Below are positions 1 through 10,540 of a DNA stretch of 64,000 nt, piece by piece. Source of the stretch: Takakia lepidozioides (Eukaryota > Streptophyta > Takakiopsida > Takakiales > Takakiaceae); assembly GCA_030704615.1 (NCBI GenBank), contig CM060733.1, forward strand, positions 17,112,001 to 17,176,000. The letters are read 5' to 3'. The number at the start of each line of letters is the position of its first letter. Within the stretch, counting starts at the first letter, position 1. The notes beneath the pieces are model-generated. The model had not been told where the DNA came from. It did no database searches and was given only the letters and a program-made list of their open reading frames with translations. Both the position numbers and the translations under genes were made by a program.

Positions 1-2015
1 AGCTGTTCCCTGCACGATTATCCTCCAGCAAGCCCTAAGCTACCCATTCACCATAGCAGCGACTGCACCACCTGTTAACTGATTGCTCCATCGCATGCCA
101 CACCGATCTCCCTGTAAGCATATCCTCCAGAAATTGATCATTACCAAGAAGATGGTGGCACCGCTTCCCCTGCTACACAGATTACCAAGATGTGCCCTTA
201 TACTCTACATTAACACTTCTCTTAATGCAAGTCAGAATGCCCCAGTGTAGATGCAATCGCCCTTGACACAATGCCCTGCCAATTCCACTGTTCGCAGCAT
301 CTGCTCAGAGCGCCCGTCATCTTCCCCTTCGTCTTCCTCGTCCCGCGTTTCTAGGGTAATCACCAGTGATGAAAGTCATCCATTTTCACGAACATAAAAA
401 TGTGCTAGGTTTCATTAACAGAACAAATTCATTGCATCCTTGGCACTGGATCCTTCGTCCTCATTTCAGGGAGTCATCCAGAGAGCATGGATGTAATCCA
501 TTCATCCTCCGGATGAAAATACGCCTGGTCATGACTTAGCCACTTTCATCCTGACAAAGTATCAGCATAGTGTGCCCATGAAATAACCTGTAGGCAGGGA
601 TGAATTCCGCCCATAGCATGTATGAAATAAATTGAGCATCTTCATCCTGGCCAATAGTCCCCCATCGTTCCCATGATGTAACCAAGAAACATGTATGGAA
701 TAAATTGCAGGGACAACTCAACCTATTTTCACATTGGTACCAGGGCCCTTCCTTTGTAGCAATGCAGAATCTCAGTGAGTAAGACAAAAATTTAATGTCA
801 CTCCCTTGTATTCACACTACACACTGTTTCACTGAATTGACAGTTGTCTGCTGTCCCAACAGGGTGTTGGAGGCAACGAGGTCAATTCTCCCTTCCCCTC
901 CCAGGGCATTCCACATCCCGGCCATATTGCGAACGTTGGTTACACAACCAAAAGAGGTTTGGTATTGACCACGCCGCCATATGCACGTGTCAAGTTATTT
1001 TACCACTAGTGTGAAACTAGCTAGGAAATAGCTAGCTTTTACATATTGACATTTGGGATTGGCCCAAGTGTCAATCCAGGGATCAAGGCAGATTTAGGCC
1101 CTGGAGTGGTTATCTTCACGGCAAGCGCGGGAGGCTCATCTTTCTCGAGTTGAGCCTCACCGCGCCTAGCTATGGCGCCATAGTGTGGATTCCCCATGGC
1201 GTGGGGTGCACTTGGCTTGACTTGTATTTGAGTGATGAGGTTATATATGCATGAGTTTATGCTTCAGATTTGTGAGCTCGTGCTTGTATTCTTCTTCTTT
1301 ATCACTCGAGAAAGATGAGCTCGTATCTGTGAGTGCCAGATACGAGTCAGTTGTAGCACTTGTGGTTTTTGCTTGAGAATGAGATAAACCAGGTTGTTAT
1401 GCAAAGAGCACTGTGGAGCTCTTGGTTGTTAGAAGCGGAGGCGATGTGGGTTACGAGGTGGTAGACCTTGGCATTCGATCTTCAGCTTCAGAGATGAAAG
1501 CACCATACTGCAGGTAATTCCAGAGCACCTTGATGGTTTCAGATTGTGTACATGCATGAGCAAGCACGATTGGGAAGAGGACCAGTCAAGAGCAGGTTAT
1601 AGTGGCTTTGGTGGCAAAGCTCAGAACTGGACTTGGGAATGCGAGCTTTCATTGTGTGAAGGATTGCAAGACCAAACGAAAGGGCTGATTTGACTTGGGG
1701 CAAATCAGTGCACTTTGTGGAGTATGTTGAGAGTGGGTTTCAATCTCGAGCTTCAGCATTGAGAGGGCTCTTGTCATGGCAAGAGCAGGGCTGGAACAGG
1801 AGCTAAGAGGTGCGGCAAGGCCATGGAATGTGCACCTAGGGTTTCAGAGCTTGGAAGAAGAGCTCTTGCACCACAAGAGGAGTGTCTTGTGGCTGGAAAT
1901 GTAAGCCTTAGGGTTTCAGGAGCTTGGCAAAGGCTGTGGAGTGCATAGTCTTGTCTTAGAGAGCATCAAGGAGCCAAGGAGCCAAGATAGGGGGCTGATA
2001 CCTCTTGTGTGAAGA
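1..2015. other. No recognisable gene
   Basis: I see no coding region that resembles a known family. ORFs are short and lack plausible splice context. A TATA-like TTATATATGC near 1240 inside a block with a CT-rich tail could be part of an LTR, but I see no second LTR copy, primer-binding site or polyprotein, so no element is called. Confidence 0.4.
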
Positions 2016-2420
2016 GGTTGCATGTGTGGAGCATGTATTCAGCTCATTGAAGCTTCCATCTTCAAGCTTGGAGGGCTAGCAAGGAAGAGGGAAGGGCTGA
2101 CTTCCCTTATGTGAGGGCAATGCATGTATGGAGCATGCTTTCGGCTTGTTGAAGGCTTGTACTTTCAAGTTTGGGAGTGCAAGAAAGGAAGGAAGGGGCT
2201 GGTTTCCCTGTAGGGCATGTGTGGAGCATGCTTCCAGCCCGCTAAAGCGTGTATTTTCAGGTTGGTGGATGCAAGAAAGAAATCAAAGGGGCTGATTCTT
2301 TGGTGGTGAGAGTGGGGCATGTGTGGAGCATGCCTTCAGTCCATTGGGCTTTTGTTTTCAAGCTTTAGAGAACTAGAAGAGAAGGTAAGGGATTGATCTG
2401 CTCTTATGTGACAGTCCGAC
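2016..2420. repeat. Diverged tandem repeat, unit about 100 bp
   Basis: Four related units begin with GCATGTGTGGAGCATG or a close variant at about 2020, 2122, 2215 and 2317, spaced 102, 93 and 102 bp. Each continues with a variant of TTCAGCTCATTGAAGC and a purine-rich GGAAGGGGCTG block. The units are well diverged, so the array is old. No coding sequence is evident. The near-palindromic GCATG...CATGC start recalls the palindromic arrays elsewhere in the window, but I cannot show a relation. Confidence 0.6.
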
Positions 2421-2819
2421 ACTTTGTAGAGCGTGTTCTGAGTTGGGGTTTCAACCTCAAGCCTAGATAGAGCATGGCTCTTGAAGTGGCAGGTGTAGGG
2501 GGCTGGAATAGGCTCTAAGACAGATGTTATGGCCAAGGGAAACGCTTGAATGAGTGCTCACAAGGGCTGGAAACCAGCAAGGCTTGGTTGTTTGCCATTG
2601 AGTTTAGTGGCGTGTTTGGGGAGTCTAAGTGAGAAAGAAGGCTTGGTTTGTGGCAACCATCTTCCTCATGGCTTAGGGCTACTATTGGTGGTGTGTGGGA
2701 GCCGAAAGAGCAAGAATACCTTGCTGATTTCTTCACAGCCACCATAGCTCGGTGCAAAGAAGCCTAGAGTCCAAGAGACACAAACCCTAGCTTGGCGTGG
2801 CTAAACCCCTTGGAGAAAT

Positions 2820-3760
2820 GGCTAAACTGTCATGAGTGGCCTGTGGGGCTGTGATGGGCTGTGCCCTGTGGCTTGTGGGGCTGTGACGGGCTGTGACACG
2901 TTGTGATGGGCTGTGAGGGGCTGTGAGGGGCTGTGACAGGCTGTGCCATGTGGCCTGTGGGGCTGTGAGGGGCTGTGCCCAGTGGCCTATGGGGCTGTGA
3001 GGGGCTGTGACAGGCTGTGCCCTGTGGCCTGTGGGGCTGTGACGGGCTATGAGGGGCTGTGATAGGCTGTGCCCAGTGGCCTGTGGGGCTTTGACGGACT
3101 GTGAGGGGCTGTGACAGGCTGTGAGGGGCTATGAGGGGCTATGACAGGCTGTGCCATGTGGCCTGTGGGGCTGTGACGGGCTGTGAGGGGCTGTGACAGG
3201 CTGTGCCCTATGGCCTGTGGGGCTGTGACGGGCAGTGAAGGGCTGTGGCCTTTGGGGCTGTGACCCCTGTGACCTGTGTAGGGCTGTGACAGGCTGTGTC
3301 TTGTGGCCTGTGGGGCTGTGACGGGCTGTGAGGGGCTGTGACAGGCAGTGCCCTGTGGCCTATGGGGCTGTGACGGGCTCTGAGGGGCTGTGACAGGCTG
3401 TGGCCTTGGGGCTGTGACCCCTGTGACCTGTGTAAGGGCTGCGACAGGCTGTGCCCTATGGCCTGTGGGGCTGTGACGGGTTGTGAGGGGCTATGGCCTT
3501 TGGGGCTGTGACCCTATGACCTTTGTAGGGCTGTGACAGGCTGTGCCTGTGGCCTTTGGGGTTGTGATGGGCTGTGACAGGCTGTGACCTGTGGCAGTGG
3601 GGGCTGTGACAGGCTGTGACATGTGGCCTTTGGGGCTGTGACGGACTGTGACAGGCTGCGGCCTGTGGGGCTGTGACCCTGTGACTTGTGTAGGGCTATG
3701 ACAGGTTGTGGCCTGTGTGGGGCTGTGACGGCTGTGACCAATGCCTGTGCTGGTCTGTGG
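2820..3760. repeat. G-rich minisatellite (GGGGCTGTGA core)
   Basis: About 0.9 kb is built from variants of the decamers GGGGCTGTGA and CAGGCTGTGC, nested in longer units of the form gac-GGGCTGTGA-GGGGCTGTGACAGGCTGTG with gcc-tgtggcc spacers. The plus strand is strongly G-rich and the minus strand C-rich. Long ORFs here, including 97- and 113-residue minus-strand frames, are low-complexity by-products of the repeat. Confidence 0.85.
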
Positions 3761-4639
3761 TGGCCTATGTTGACCTGTGGACGGCCTATGCTGACTCGTG
3801 GAGGCAATGGTGGACTGCCTAAGGACTGGCATGTGGTCTTGAAGGCTGAATTTTGAAGCTCGTGGAGGGCGGTTTGAGGAGTATCTTCATGATATTCCCA
3901 TGTTCATGCAAGTGAGGGAAGAAATGAGAAAAAGAGTGTTGGGATGAGGGCATGTTGGGGTTAGGCATTGCTTTAGCTTCTCTTCCTCGTAGTTTTCCAC
4001 CCTCACATTAGGCCAAGACATTTCCGTAGGTGGAGGCAAGAGTCAGTCCGGGTTTGGGCTGGGGTGTCCTTGCAGGAGCAACACCGTGGAGTTGTTTTTG
4101 GTGTGGGAGAGTTGTCATTCTGATTTCTTGTGTTTGGATCCCCTCCATACCTGCATGCTTGACTGTGCGTCATGCTAGTTTTGTGTGGGCGCTTGTTTTT
4201 ATAGGTGATTGGTCCGGATTTGATCACCGGCCAGTCCTAGGGCATGTTGTCGATGGTGAGGCTGGGGTGATGACCAGTCAGACCATCATTGTTTCTCCTG
4301 TGGTGAGGTTGGTGGTGATGACCAGCCAACCATAGGGGTGCTTTGCGGTGGATGCACGTATAGGTGTAGGCTATGTTAGGAACCTAGTATTCCAAACCAT
4401 AAGCCGCAACAGGTTCTCTACCCGATTACCTTGTGGAGAGGGGGTTAGGGACATGTGCATGACCGGTTGAATGATAATTTGTCAACACGAAGGTGCCACT
4501 AGTTGCTGGGGACAGTGCCGGTTCGAGCACTAGCAATACTAGTGGGTACACGAGACGAGGTGTGTGGTTTAGGCCACCTTCACCTCCTGTGTCTTCTACG
4601 GAATGTTCTGATTCGGATTGTGAATCAGAAGGACTCATA
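3761..4639. other. No recognisable gene between minisatellite and 95-bp array
   Basis: The stretch contains short ORFs only. One frame near 4493-4650 encodes a Ser/Thr-rich segment ending in an acidic SDSDCESE run directly before the 95-bp repeat. It could be a remnant exon of the element at 4.6-7.8 kb, but nothing supports that beyond its position. Confidence 0.3.
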
Positions 4640-5215
4640 CCGGTTCCAGTTCTAGGCCCTATTGCCGTCCAGGGACTTAGCCATTTTCGGGCTAAGTCCC
4701 TAGACTGGCTGGCCCTGAACTGGAAATTCGGCGCCATTTTCCAGTTCCAGGCCCTATTGCCGTTCAGGGACTTAGCCATTTTCGGGCTAAGTCCCTAGAC
4801 TGGCTGGCCCTGAAGTGGAAATTCGGCGCCATTTTCCAGTTGTAGGCCCTATTGCCGTTCAGGGACTTAGCCATTTTCGGGCTAAGTCCCTAGGGTGGCT
4901 GGCCCGGAACTGGAAATTCGGCGCCATTTTCCAGTTCTAGGCCCTATTGCCGTTCAGGGACTTAGCCATTTTCGGGCTAAGTCCCTAGGGTGGCTGGACC
5001 TGAACTGGAAATTCGGCGCCATTTTTTCAGTTCTAGGCCTTATTGCGGTTCTGGGACTTAGCCATCTTCGGGCCAAACCGGGAAAAATGGCGCCGAATTT
5101 CCATTTCAGGGCTTCCAAGATGGCTAAGTCCCTAGGGTGGCACTCACCGAAAACCGAAATTCGGCGCCATTTTTCCATTTCTAGGCCCACTCACATCCGC
5201 CCCAACCTGGGAAAA
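4640..5215. repeat. 95-bp tandem array with two dyads per unit
   Basis: AGGGACTTAG begins at 4671, 4766, 4861 and 4956, an exact 95-bp period, followed by a diverged unit at about 5052. Each unit holds two inverted repeats. One has 11-bp arms, GGGACTTAGCC and its complement, around a 7-nt loop. The other is centred on GGCGCC, with CTGGAAATTCGGCGCC opposite a matching CCATTTTCCAG half. The same unit occurs at 15744-15801 and 27070-27400. The array ends about 50 bp before the splice acceptor at 5266, so it sits where an intron of the ParB-methyltransferase gene is expected. Confidence 0.9.
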
Positions 5216-5266
5216 TGGTGCCGAATATGCATTTCAGGGACCTCATTGTGTTTTTCATGAATGCAG

Positions 5267-7459
5267 GTACTGCAAGTTCTCCCTTTTGGAGAAAGGTCAT
5301 CTGTCTTTCGAGCCACCATTCTTCCTGGCATGGAGGAACCCTGGGGCTGACTCCATGTACACTGACGATATTGTGAAGGAGTGGCATCTGGAACATTTGC
5401 GTGATTGCCCTTGGTATGTGGACCTTCCGCCCGGCTCGCTCGACCCATCCGAGTTTCAATTGAAGCTGGATGCTGAATTCCGACGAAACCGGGCTCCGCT
5501 GCCTCCGTTGGGTGCAAAAGAGGCAAAAGCACTTGCGAACTCCAGGAAAGCGGCAGAGCTTGCTCAGGCAGGAATTCAGGAGAAATTGCATGAGAAGAGT
5601 AAAGGCCAAAGGAAAAGGACAAGGAAACAGGTGAGTGCAGTAACACCCAAAAAGAAGAAAACCATCGGGGCATCGGAGGAGGCGCAGGAGGGGACCCAAG
5701 AGAGTGACTCGGACGACGACTTTGTTCAAGGTCCTGCGATTGCTGTTGCTCCTACCCAGTCACCGTCGTCCGGGTTCCCAAGTCAGTTCGGAGTGGGACT
5801 GGCTCTGCCAAGAAGTTGGCATTTGAGGGCGAGCCTACACGGCGGTATTCGGCGGTGACGTTTACGCACAGGCCAAAGCTAGAACCTCCAACCATCATCC
5901 AATGCGTCAATGAGAGCTTCCTTGACGCTCTCGCTGCCAGGGCGAAGAAGGTGGCACACAACAAGTCTCTGGCGGAGCAGAAGGGGAAAGCCAAGAAGAG
6001 GGCTGGCGGTACAGAGCCTAAAGACACCCCTGGTTTTGAAGCCATGATGGAATTCTTCACGGCTGTGAGCACGAATTGCAAGAGCACTCGGGGGGGGGGG
6101 GGGTTGAGGTGGAGAGAGCTTGCGACATGATTCTCCTCGACATTCCAGATGGGGAGCTGCTGGAGGGCCTGGATGGTGTGCCCACCTGGAACAGGTTTAC
6201 TGAGGACTACTGGAAAGCCGGTTGGGCTGGCGGGATGCTTTTGGATGACGGTGGATGTGTGGTTGTCCTTGCCACGAGAGGGAAGACCACAGAGAATGCG
6301 GTGGCAAGGTGGACACCAAAAAGTGTCACCCCGGTCCTCCTCAGAAAATGATTCTGCATCAGTACGCAGGGGTTGCGAACAGAGGGCCAAAGTGTAAGTT
6401 ATCAATCTATTGCATTCACTTCATATTGTGGTGTATGTTAAGTAGACCCTGGAGTTGATCCCTTCTTTGTTGGATGTGCAGACATTGGTGTTTGAGGCAT
6501 ATTGCTTTGTGAAGAGAGGGTCTACGTTCAAATTCCGCAACGACGGTCGTCTTGTTGATGCCGCTGTGGACCCTGTAACCTACGATGTCCTCTACAACTA
6601 TGTGCCCCACTCCAGTATGCCGAAGGACACAAAGACAGGCAAACTGTGGCGTACAGCCGGACCCGGAGCCCTGCTTTCATCCAAACCCTCATGGAGACGT
6701 GCTCGGATGTCCAAGGGCGGATTCTGGACCTCACATGCGGCACGGGTAAGCCTTCACGTGCTCAGTTTGTCCCCTGGCCCGATTGCAATTGCATGCCGCA
6801 AGCTATTAAACCGCCCGCTTTGTTCCTCAGGTGCTTCAATGTGGGCAGGGTTGTCCGACTGCATGTGTTTGCAGATACTGCCCTCCACAACTCGGAACTT
6901 GCAGCGGCTGAACGTCTGCCGAAAGAGGAAGAGGCATCCTCGGAGGATGAGGAAAAATCCGAGAAGGAGCGGGGAGGAAGTTTGGGATCGAGGCCGAGGA
7001 GCCCCCGGTTTTACGAGTGAGTGGTGGCATTGTAAGTTGCCTCAGATTTCGTGAGGCACCTCCCTCTGCTCTCTTATTTCATTGAAAACCCTTTGTGGTT
7101 GTGCTGGTATTGACATTCTTGAAGTGGATTTGTTCTTACTGTAGGATTGCCAAGTAGCCGGAGGACGTCTACACCGGAGTTCATGGGCAGGAGGAACGTG
7201 CCTTTTTTTGCCAGGGGGGATTTCATGCCTAGTCCAGAAAGGGAGTACCATCCTTCCTACTTATGCTGCCCGGCTTGCTCGGTGTCCATTAGGAGGTGTT
7301 CCAACGTAGTCGTGTACAACAGATTTTTAGACGAGGCAAGCCTCAAGAAAATGAAGATGGGGAGGAGGCAGCAGCTTTAGAGCCCGTCGGGCTCGTAGAT
7401 TTGGTGTTGGATTCTGCTGAGGAAAGTGGGGGAGAAGACGCGAAGATTCCCAGGAGGTG
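5267..7459 (+). pseudogene. ParB-methyltransferase gene, copy 1 (3' half only)
   Basis: The fragment begins at an acceptor (ATGCAG, 5261-5266) in the exon that starts YCKFSLLEKG, matching YTKYVLMEGN in the copy at 24.19 kb. Visible parts in order are the MYTDDIVKEW...DCPWYVDLPPG segment, a Lys/Arg-rich linker with an acidic SDSDDDF run, motif IV-like MILLDIPDG (near 6130), an FEAYCFVKR exon (from about 6481), SPAFIQTLMETCS and motif I DLTCGTG ending at donor 6745, and an acidic C-terminus. The N-terminal ParB part is absent. Frame changes are needed near 5810 and at a run of 14 G (6090-6103). The family is inferred to bind or modify DNA, but this copy cannot make a full protein. Confidence 0.7.
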
Positions 7460-7822
7460 AGGTGGACAGTCCCCCCAAGGAGAGGACGGGATTTTTGAAG
7501 GCATAGTGGAACTGATGCATCACAAGCAGAGCTCTAGGACGAGGGGGATGAGGGGGATGAGGAAAAGGTGGGGCAGTTCCTCGTAGGGTGTAGGAGAGTA
7601 GTGCCCATTCCGGCTATGACAGTTATACCACTTGGGTATAGACGTGCCTTGCCACAAAAATTTGCATAAATGTTTTGCATTTCAAGTCCACTGTATCCAG
7701 AAAAAAAAAAAAATTTCCGTGGAAAAACAATGAAAAAAAAAAAAAAAAAAAAAAAAAAAAGGACTGCTCATGCTTTTTTTTTTTCCGCTCATGCTCATGC
7801 TGCTCATGAAATAGCAGCCCCC
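7460..7822. other. Element right end with A/T homopolymers and inverted terminal repeat
   Basis: Between the decayed methyltransferase 3' end and the PPR fragment lie an A13 run, a longer A tract (about 7733-7760) and a T run. They are followed by GCTCATGCTCATGCTGCTCATG, which reads inward as repeated CATGAGC. This matches the CATGAGCGG repeats at 51710-51755. CATGAGC may be a CpG-decayed form of the CGTGAGC motif seen in other element ends. Confidence 0.55.
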
Positions 7823-8330
7823 CCTCCATCCCACGCCCCTGTTGTGCATACCGTGCAAGCATCACGTTCCATGACACCACATCTTGTTCAGCCATTTGAA
7901 AACTCCCTTCGCATCCTTCATGCACCCACATTTGGCATACATGTCCACCAGGGATACTTGTTGTGCATATCCTGCAATCGTCGCACTCCACGACACCACA
8001 TCTCATTCAGCCATACTGTCGAACACTCCCTTTCCATCCTCGAGGCACTCACATTTGACATACATGTCCAGCAGGGCAGTGTTCAGAATGACATCGGGTA
8101 CAATTCCAGATTTGACGATGTCACCATGGACCTCTTTGTACCTTTCCAGGGCTGCCAGGCTTGCACACGCATTGCCAATGCAAACAAATGTTATGCGGTT
8201 GGGCTTCACTCCTTCGCACATCATTTGCTCAGAGGAAGTGCTGATGTAAAGATGTAAAGACCCAGTTGCATCTGTCAAAGTCCCTTTGGAGTGAAAGTAG
8301 GTGACCAAAACGATAAAACGGCAGGAGGCC
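7823..8330 (-). pseudogene. PPR protein fragment
   Basis: Minus-strand frames encode PLS-class PPR sequence: GVKPNRITFVCIGNACASLA, then KEVHGDIVKSGIVPDVILNT, LLDMYVKCECLEDGKGVFDS and, after a frame change, RDVVSWNVMLARYAQQ. PPR proteins bind organellar RNA, and this class usually serves RNA editing. This piece covers about two repeats, is frameshifted and has no start or C-terminal domain. Its break at CCTCCATCC is the boundary of the element to the left. Confidence 0.8.
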
Positions 8331-8743
8331 ACCTGACCTCACAACAGAGCACAAACTCTTCATAAGTGCGTGCTTGTGCAGCATGACTTCCCTGTTTCAA
8401 GTCCAAGCTTATGACTTCCCACAACACCTACAACAGAACTCCCCAGATTTTTACCAGTCATGGTCTAGTAAAGGATAGGCAATATATTTGGAGTATACTT
8501 TGCTTGTAAGACAGTGTTCAAGCCACAGATGCCTCACGGCCAGCTTATTGCCAGGCTACATGATGTTTGATAGTACTACTTGCTTTGCTTTAAGTTTGAA
8601 ATTTGACTCATCTAGCCACAAAATCCATCTGTTTAAGTATGAGTGTGAGATAAAGCAGCCAGAAACATTACTTCTCTCCGCCTTACGACGCTCCCATTGG
8701 AATGGGGCAGAGAGATGAGAAGAGCTGTGAAAAGAGCGAGAAC

Positions 8744-9622
8744 CCACCTCTTGTACTTCTTTTCATAGCCGCATGGACAAGCAACATTTTGACTCAGTTG
8801 TCCATTTTTTGCAAGATTCACAGATGCTGCCGCATTCCAGCGACCCCCCATCAACTCTTCCACCTTCACCAACCAACAAATCCATGGCGTCAACCTCAGG
8901 CCAGACCTTTCATCTCCCAGCTATGGCCACCTTATATTCAAGGTATAGGGACAAATATATTTCATCATTCAAGGTATTAAAAGATGGTAGGAAACAGGCA
9001 AACAGTGCAAAAGCCATTGGTGAGACAGCGGGAGGAGAGATTTTGAGAAGAGAATGCAGCTGCCAGAGCATAACAAAAACATACAAGAGCTCTTAGGCAG
9101 CAAACACGGGAGACTAACCTCGTCAAGAGACTTGGGAAGCGGATTGCCTTCCTCCTTAAGCTTCATCACACGCCTGTTTGCCTCCTTTGCCCACTAGTAT
9201 TTTGCCAGTACGACATCAACATCACGCACAGTGCACCCCCACTCCGTTGCAACCTCAGCCTTGTGCAGCTCTCCAACTCGCTGGACCCACACCATGCCCA
9301 GCCCGATGCCCCTTGCTTACTTTCTGAAGACATACTGTGCTCACCTGCAAGCCCGGCCGTCCAGTATGCAGCCCTCTTTAACTGTTTACCACTTCTGAAG
9401 GTTGGTGCTCTCATTAAACATTGAAACAGACTTTTCTGTAGCAACCAAATTCAGATGTAATGAAAAAGCATACCAGAGGGTCATGTGGGGCTAGGGATCG
9501 AAGAATCCCCTCCTGTCTCTCAAGGGATTTTACAGCTGATACTTCACCCCCTCTGGGCAGGCCGCGTCCAAATGTCGTTAGACTTCCAAACTGGCGTGCC
9601 TTCTTCACCTCATCTGCAAAAT
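8744..9622 (-). pseudogene. SEC-C motif plant protein, decayed gene fragment
   Basis: Three exons are visible on the minus strand. Exon 9622-9474 follows acceptor TTGTACAG, encodes FADEVKKARQFGSLTTFGRG and ends at donor GTATGC. Exon 9323-9119 encodes VQRVGELHKAEVATEWGCTV and VMKLKEEGNPLPKSLDE and ends at GTTAGT. The third exon (about 8890-8744) encodes KVEELMGGRWNAAASVNLAK and NVACPCGYEKKYKR and ends AG|GTGGGT, so the last Cys pair of a SEC-C zinc motif would lie in a lost exon. An in-frame TAG at 9194-9196 breaks the second exon. I recognise the SEC-C type (CPCG...KYKxCC) but not a named gene. Confidence 0.6.
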
Positions 9623-9835
9623 CTGTACAACACAAAGAAAATCTATTGAGAGGCAGAGCCAGATTTCAAAGAAAGATTCACAAATCGAGTACATACTAGT
9701 ACTGAACCGATTATTGGGCTAATTTCCAACCTCTGACCGCCGTGGCTGCAAATTACAGGATTGGGCTCTCAATCTGGGGTCTTCAAGCACTCATTGAAAG
9801 AAGACATAAAATTTCTTGCTTGTTTGATCACTGTG

Positions 9836-9930
9836 GGGGGTGCTTTTCCGTGAGCCTGGAGGCGTGAGCCTGTGAGCCCAGGAAATCGTGAGCCCAGCAC
9901 AGGCTCACGCCACGTCAGCATACATACAGG
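9836..9930. repeat. Terminal-repeat-like cluster of GTGAGCC motifs
   Basis: The motifs CCGTGAGCCTGG, GGCGTGAGCC, TGTGAGCCC, CGTGAGCCC and an inverted GGCTCACGCCACGTCAGC lie within 95 bp. They match the inverted termini of the bounded element at 15802 and 27069, which also carry GGCGTGAGC and GACGTGGCGTGAGC. The cluster sits 0.6 kb outside the 3' end of a ParB-methyltransferase copy, the position the architecture predicts for a terminus. I found no target duplication. Confidence 0.5.
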
Positions 9931-10540
9931 GCCTATTTCTGCGGGTGTCACCTATTTCCTCGGGTTGATCAGCCATTTCCTAGGAATGCAGAGTGGATAT
10001 GTTACATCCATTGTATCCATTGCATCCATGCAGACATTATCAACATACCAAGCCCTCACAAGTTTATGTGGGTACGTCGTGAGGAGGTGCACACTGACAT
10101 GATCTAAAGCGGATCCCTGCGAAATCTTTTCTTACTCACCACCCTTGCGAACATGCCAGGTATGTGCGGGAGCATCATGGATGCTCATTAGATTTGAGAA
10201 TGCATGAACGCTCTTTGATGAGGTGGACTTCACCGTGATGGATTCACCAACCATTCTTCTAGCAGAAATCGTTTGGAGACCAACGACCAAATGATGCGAA
10301 AATGTTGTACACGAACCAAAGTCGTTTGTTTGTTTTTGCAATGCACTCAACTCTGTGAGGTCTAGAAAACACTAAATAGATTGAAGGAACAATCGGGGCA
10401 GTCCATGCAACCCCCATCTCCAACAATAGTTTGTTCCCATTAATGTGCATTCCACGCACACATTGCAAACATGACAACAAGGACACACAACCATCCCATT
10501 TCAAATTTGGCCCCAAATAAAACCAAAAGAAAACTTCATA

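Larger units (their letters stand above)
4640..7822 (+). mobile_element. Right part of a ParB-MTase/MULE-type element
   Basis: This stretch holds the 95-bp array, the 3' half of a ParB-methyltransferase pseudogene and a poly-A/T tract. It ends at 7822 in a terminal inverted repeat. Read inward from 7822 the end is GGGGGCTGCTATTTCATGAG, which matches the inward-reading end starting at 51699 at 19 of 22 positions. Both ends abut the same 9-bp sequence, CCTCCATCC, in PPR-like sequence (7823-7831 and 51690-51698). The left boundary is not seen. The transposase half and the ParB half of this copy are missing. Confidence 0.65.

Noticed and set aside
985-1450. LTR with TATA box near 1240
   Set aside because: There is only one copy and no internal coding region, so it cannot be told from ordinary promoter-like sequence.
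3491-3832. 113- and 97-residue minus-strand ORFs rich in HSPT and PQ
   Set aside because: They are translations of the G-rich minisatellite and have no independent support.
7733-7790. Poly-A tail of a retroposed gene
   Set aside because: Adjacent A and T runs lie inside the element end and are not preceded by a processed coding sequence or followed by a matching target duplication.
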